Of a stretch of 64,000 nucleotides of DNA, positions 60,422 through 64,000 are shown one piece after another. The position numbers and the translations under genes were made by a program. Positions within the stretch are counted from its first letter, which is position 1. Every line of letters starts with the position of its first letter. The notes beneath the pieces were generated by a model, which had not been told where the DNA came from, did no database searches, and saw nothing but the letters and a program-made list of their open reading frames with translations. Source of the stretch: Nissolia schottii (Eukaryota; Streptophyta; Magnoliopsida; Fabales; Fabaceae); assembly GCA_003254905.1 (NCBI GenBank), contig QANU01006528.1:36688-100687 (forward strand), written 5' to 3'.

Positions 60422-63400
60422 GTAGTGGCTTCATTTAAAGGATTGTTAATTCATATCTTACCAGCATGGCCCTTCCAGCACCTATCATCCACAAGTCACC
60501 TTCCTTTTCTAGTTGTTGGTCACCCATAGTACTGTCACACCAAAGAGACAGTTTCCTTATATCATCGAGAAGCAACCTCTGTTCCCTTTCTTTCTTTTCG
60601 AGGTTGATTTTTGCAAGTTCCACCTCTTCAATGCCATCAGGAACCACTTCGTCCACTTCCTCTTCGACCATGTCATCATCTTCAACATAAAGTGAGAGGC
60701 TATTCTNTTTCTGATTTCTGCTGTTTGCTGTTTCTGCTGTTTTTCTTCTGTTGTTTCTGCTGGTTTTGCTATTTCTGCTGTTTCTGCTGTTTCAATTCCA
60801 TGCACATATGATGTTTTTGTTGTTTTTGTTTCTGCTGTTTCTGATTTCTGCTGTTTGCTATTTCTGCTGATTTTGCTGTTTCTGCTGTTTTTCTTCTGTT
60901 GTTTCTGCTGGTTTTGCTGTTTCAATTCCATGTACATATGCTGTTTTTGTTGTTTTTGTTTTTGCTGTTTCTGATTTTTTTTAAATTTATTTTGGCCCGC
61001 GTTGGCCCGGTGTGGCCCGGTTTGGCCCAGGTTTTTTACTCGGCCCGAATATGATCTGGCCTATCGGGTCTAGGGTCGGGTCCGGGTCCTAAAAATAGAC
61101 CCGGTCAAAATATAGGGCCGGGTTCGGGTCTATGCCAACCCGGCCCGGCCCGGCCCATGAACACCCCTAGTTGCGATGCCCTTCTACATAATTCCATTGA
61201 GAAAAATTCGAGTCTAGACAACCTTAAAACCTATCTAATTCTTCCGAGTTTTCTAATAATTGTCTACTTTCAATTGTGCGTAAGTTAAAGGAAAGAATGG
61301 AAAGTTAGTTTTCAATTTATAATGGTTTAAGGGCACTTTATAAAATTATCGCTATTAATCTCTCTCCTCCCATTTATTCTCTTGTCTAATGCTCTTATTT
61401 AGATTTTAGAAGCGAGCGATTATTTGTGAAAAAAATAAAATTTTTTAAAGTGGAAAATTATTTGAGAATGGAAGAAGTATACGTGAAACCAAATTTAGTA
61501 CTAACAATATTAGATATTAAGACAAGACAACCGAGGAACACATTTTCTGATTTATGGAAGGAAGTACAGAGCGGGGAGATGATGAATTAAGGTTTGCAAA
61601 AAGTTCTCACCATGTCATTAATCTCAGCCTCGGCAAATGGTTTACCATCGATAAGCATGCTCCAAACAACTTTGTGAATTTGCAAATATATGCGCATAGC
61701 ATAGGAAGGACTCTTGTTCTTCTCCTTCTCCAATAGACGCAGGTATGCGGCATTTTGCAGAGCCGTTCTCAATGACGCGCATGCTTCTTTCCTGTATTTT
61801 TGTGCACTCACAAGTTCTCTCCTCAGTCCTTGGACCTGCCAGTGTGGGACTAGTTTGATTACACACGGGAACTTTGTTATCTACAAAAATTTCATACAAG
61901 CACGTATTTATGGATCTCAAGCATGTTTAAACTATCTCTGCCTAATGTTTAAACTAATAGATGAAGACACTTGAATGTTTTAAAAATTAATAATAATAAG
62001 TAGTGGCTTCATTTAAAGGATTGTTAATTCATATCTTACCAGCATGGCCCTTCCAGCACCTATCATCCACAAGTCACCTTCCTTTTCTAGTTGTTGGTCA
62101 CCCATAGTGTCACACCAAAGAGACAGTTTCCTTATATCATCGAGAAGCAACCTCTGTTCCCTTTCTTTCTTTTCGAGGTTGATTTTGGCAAGTTCCACCT
62201 CTTCAATGCCATCAGGAACCACCTCGTCTACTTCCTCTTCGACCATGTCATCATCTTCAACATAGAGTGAGAGGCTATTTTTTCGAGGCCTAATAAGTGG
62301 TGAATAATATTTCTCAATTTATGTTAAAAGCGGTTCATATAAACAGAACATCTTCGAGTTTCTTTAAGGGAAAGAAGATGTCACATCACAGTAATCATAC
62401 AATTACACTACCTACACTATCTACGTTAAAACGAAACCCACGGGAAAGAACGTATCTGACAAAATATAATTTTGGAGAGTAAAAGAAAAAAATAAATTTA
62501 AATTAAAAGCTTTTGCAATGTCAATAAACATCTAACATCGCATTGGGTCAGTATCCACAATAAAAAAAAATAGTAGTTTAGATATTGATAATTGAAAATT
62601 CTTGTGAGCATAATTTTAATAATTCGTTTTTAGGCGCACATGTATAAATGGCAATAAGACTCACATACATGTTAATGTATCTTAAATGAAGTTGATGGCA
62701 TTCATAATTTTGTTTAGTGTCTAAAAATGAATTGTTAAAGTTACGTCTATTCAAGAATCTTTTGTTGATAACACATGAAGGCTAATGTAACTTACTATCC
62801 CTAATAAAAACCAACCAAAAATCAACTTGATCCATCAATATGTTACCGGCAGTAAAAGAACCCCTGAAAATAAGGTAATTCTAGCTATCGACTAGTCATT
62901 ACCACAAATGGAGCGAGCAAACATTTATGGTGCTAACAAATTTGATGGAGCAATAAATGGTCCCATCACTATCAGAAGTAGGTAAATAGACAAAAGTAGA
63001 ATTAGAAAGAGTATAAAGCAAAGCAAAGCAAGGCAAGAGAGATTATCCATACTTTGGAAGGCGCGCAAAGAGAAGATTGCTCAACACATCCAACATAACT
63101 TGAAACTGGCGAGATGTCATCGTTGCAGTTATGTTGTCAGAATTGAATTTGAGCTCCTTCAAGGGTTTCACCTGCAGATGTAAGTTAAAACATGAATTTG
63201 AAAAAGAATACTATTTTAACGCTTTAGTCTGCGTAAACACTAAGTCTCTCCCTCACAACACGTCATGGGTCACACTCCTCAGAAAAAAAAAATATGACCT
63301 TCAGTTCTGGGGCGCCGCCAGCCTTGTGCCTCGTCAATTGAAAATACATGTGACAGGGCATAAAGACCCTCTCAAGAAGGGCACCCGTACGCATCACTTT

Positions 63401-63658
63401 CGGAGAGCCTCTCCGGATTTTGGGGAGCCACTGCACCCCAGCCCCCAGATCAACATCTGTCGGCGCGACATGTGCCTGCACGTGCTCCAACATGACGGAC
63501 ATCTCCATCCTCTTCCACGTGACCTCGGGCTGGGGCTCGCTGGCGCGTTCGTGTTTGGGCCCAAGCGCTTGCTCGATCATCTCAGAACCAACGTGAAGGA
63601 CCGAATGAAATGACTGGGCCAATATGCGGCCGCTTGCGGCAGCGAGCAAGAACCTACC
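53845..63658 (-). CDS. SAB: SABRE/KINKY POLLEN-type giant protein, C-terminal 754 codons (5' end outside window)
   Basis: Twelve exons join in phase: 63658-63299, 63171-63053, 62289-62040, 61835-61611, 59087-58948, 58495-58423, 56455-56354, 56266-56219, 55808-55497, 55404-55237, 54844-54484, 53951-53845. They match the SABRE C-terminus, as I recall it: FHSVLHVGSEMIEQ, VMLEHVQAHVAPTDVDLG, SRQFQVMLDVL, then EVELAKINLEKKEREQR, MRIYLQIHKVVWSML, FRNCLPNAKSDMLLSAWNPP, IYPLKIHLTETMYKMMWGYF, VEFIGTWRRLFSRVKKHIIW and a Ser-rich end. SABRE-type proteins are bridge-like lipid-transfer proteins at ER-plasma membrane sites, controlling cell expansion and pollen tube growth. The model uses the right-hand copy of a repeated two-exon segment; the left-hand copy (59764-60704) is excluded. 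The Ser-rich insert usual after VWKVSTTAG appears shortened. Confidence 0.88.
54290..54430. repeat. Foldback repeat built on the palindrome GAAATCGCCACA in the last SABRE intron
   Basis: GAAATCGCCACA at 54319-54330 and its exact complement at 54334-54345 form a 12-bp stem with a 3-base loop. A second degenerate copy (CTGAAATCGCCACGG) follows at about 54364. The outer arms GTATAGTTTTGGGT and, in reverse, GTATGGTTTTGGGT (54305-54318, 54399-54412) also pair. Probably a small MITE. Confidence 0.7.
54935..55110. repeat. Second copy of the GAAATCGCCA repeat in the neighbouring SABRE intron
   Basis: Contains TGAAATCGCCATTGTG, GCGATTTCAGA, CTGAAATCGTCACAGG, TGACGATTTTAGA and AAAATCGCCACATGAG. This is the same degenerate inverted units as 54290-54430, with one exon (54484-54844) between the two repeats. 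Confidence 0.65.
57080..57540. repeat. AT-rich dispersed element in a SABRE intron
   Basis: Shares long blocks with 51060-51250 (GTGTATTACTTTATA, ATGATAAATATATAAAATTA, ATATTGTCTAACATA) in the same order. It lacks the GACACG core. It lies in the 1.97-kb intron between exons 58495-58423 and 56455-56354. Confidence 0.6.
57980..58300. mobile_element. Short relative of the 22.8-24.5 kb element in a SABRE intron
   Basis: GTGCACACC and, at the other end, GTGTGCAAAAATAATTACCC frame a core. In reverse the core reads as TTAGACACAACC then AAATAAACAGACACAAC, the unit of the 23-kb tandem array. Only one unit is present, so it may represent the unexpanded element. Confidence 0.5.
60113..60344. mobile_element. 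MITE present only in the left SABRE segment copy
   Basis: The left end GTTCTGCTACACGTACA and the right end (reverse) TACAAAAATGTTACATGTAT, each followed by CATACACC-type words, are imperfect inverted termini. The corresponding site in the other copy (about 61950-61960, CTAATAGATG) is empty. That makes this a presence/absence polymorphism, with a TA-like target site. Confidence 0.7.
60371..60421. repeat. (TAA)n microsatellite, about 17 units versus 4 in the other copy
   Basis: AATAATAAT tract in the left copy; the right copy at about 61990 has only about four units. A strong length-polymorphism marker. Confidence 0.85.
60707..61170. mobile_element. Transposon end with TTTCTGCTG minisatellite and GGCCCGG-rich terminus
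   Basis: It starts with the single 'n' at 60707. Two tandem units of about 129 bases (TTTCTGATTTCTGCTG at 60709 and 60838) are followed by a GGCCCGG/GGGTCCGGG-rich tract and a terminus ending CATGAACACCCCTAG at 61170. In reverse that terminus is CTAGGGGTGTTCATG, an end typical of plant hAT-like repeats. The unique SABRE sequence TTGCGATGCCC follows at once. Only one end of the element is visible. Confidence 0.6.
61171..62280 (-). repeat. Right copy of the duplicated SABRE segment (intact exons)
   Basis: Contains exons 62289-62040 and 61835-61611 with proper acceptors and donors, in phase with the upstream exon 63171-63053. This copy reads straight through into the unique 5' part of the gene, so it is the one used in the SABRE model. 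Confidence 0.85.
62290..63052. other. SABRE intron, nothing else recognised
   Basis: AT-rich intron between exons 63171-63053 and 62289-62040. No mobile element or coding stretch recognised. Confidence 0.5.
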
Positions 63659-63717
63659 CTGCAAAAAATAACATACCGCATGCATAATCTTGGAACAATT
63701 TCTTGCATTTCTTTAAT

Positions 63718-63772
<55 letters not shown>
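63718..63772. repeat. (CATA)n/(TA)n microsatellite in a SABRE intron
   Basis: Seven CATA-type units followed by a TA run, just upstream (minus strand) of the exon beginning at 63658. The 63577-63774 frame is a by-product. Sequence from 63775 to 64000 ends GA-rich (pyrimidine-rich on the gene's strand) and shows no further exon I can support. Confidence 0.8.
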
Positions 63773-63773
<1 letters not shown>

Positions 63774-64000
63774 TCTATATATGACCAAACGACTAAAACT
63801 ATTTTTGCATTTGTAAGGTATATGAGTATGCAGGAGAGTGTCGGAGCAATTCAAGATAAGCATATATGGGCTGGAGATAAGGGGGCTCAAGGGATCGAAC
63901 GAGGCAGCCATAAATATTCAAAATGAGTGGAGGGTGGATGTTAAGCAAAAGAGAGAAGATAGAGAAGAGAACAGAGAACGAGAAAGATAGGAGAGTGGAA

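Larger units (their letters stand above)
59318..60704 (-). repeat. Left copy of a duplicated two-exon SABRE segment (probable unmerged haplotype)
   Basis: From TTGCGATGCCCTTCTAC at 59318 to GAGAGGCTATT at 60704 the sequence repeats at 61171-62280. It contains copies of exons 61835-61611 (here 59988-59764, 75 codons) and 62289-62040 (here about 60704-60462). The second lacks its splice acceptor and first codons because homology stops three bases before an 'n' at 60707. The base changes I checked in the second exon copy are synonymous. The one other exon difference noticed is a 3-base insertion giving CDSTMGD instead of CDTMGD. This copy also carries a MITE-like insertion and a long TAA tract that the other lacks. 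Confidence 0.85.

Noticed and set aside
59764-60704. A second, independent SABRE-like gene fragment
   Set aside because: It duplicates neighbouring exons with apparently synonymous changes and ends at an 'n'; an assembly overlap is simpler than a separate gene.

Overview
The window is plant nuclear DNA, most likely from a legume. The evidence is spliced genes with short GT-AG introns, AT-rich intergenic space, and abundant LTR, LINE, SINE, Mutator/hAT-like and MITE sequence. The CCGCTCAGCG-type motif in the LTR repeats recalls Phaseoleae legumes, but that placement is inference. I rebuilt exons by hand from reading frame, GT/AG borders and phase. Every complete model closes to a multiple of three.

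Layout. 1-2.35 kb: a decayed Mutator-like element with long inverted repeats. 2.7-7.6 kb (+): a VIN3-like PHD/FNIII/VEL protein of the vernalization-PRC2 family. 9.1-11.4 kb (-): a SICKLE homologue. 13.8-20.5 kb (-): a Raf-like MAPKKK of the CTR1 family, 16 exons and 912 codons. 21-44.6 kb: a transposon-dominated block with a tandem-repeat array, a five-layer nest (LINE, TIR element, LTR retrotransposon, small DNA transposon, SINE) at 24.6-31.5 kb, and three nested solo LTRs of one family at 36.6-43.1 kb. 44.9-48.7 kb (+): a TIFY-CCT-GATA factor closest to ZIM/GATA25. 53.8-63.7 kb (-): the C-terminal 754 codons of a SABRE/KINKY POLLEN-type giant protein whose 5' part lies beyond the right edge.

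The genes form no pathway-level cluster: chromatin silencing, RNA metabolism, ethylene-type kinase signalling, light/jasmonate-type transcription and membrane-contact lipid transfer. From memory, SICKLE, the Raf kinase and ZIM are near neighbours on Arabidopsis chromosome 4 (At4g24500, At4g24480, At4g24470), so part of this window looks like ancient microsynteny inflated by transposons.

Most notable: (i) a repeated 1.1-1.4 kb two-exon segment inside SABRE, with a single 'n' at the junction, which is probably two unmerged haplotype contigs; (ii) nested elements with readable target-site duplications that give an insertion order; (iii) a Trp in place of the HRD arginine of the CTR1-like kinase. 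I found no convincing new molecular system, tRNA, rRNA or CRISPR array.
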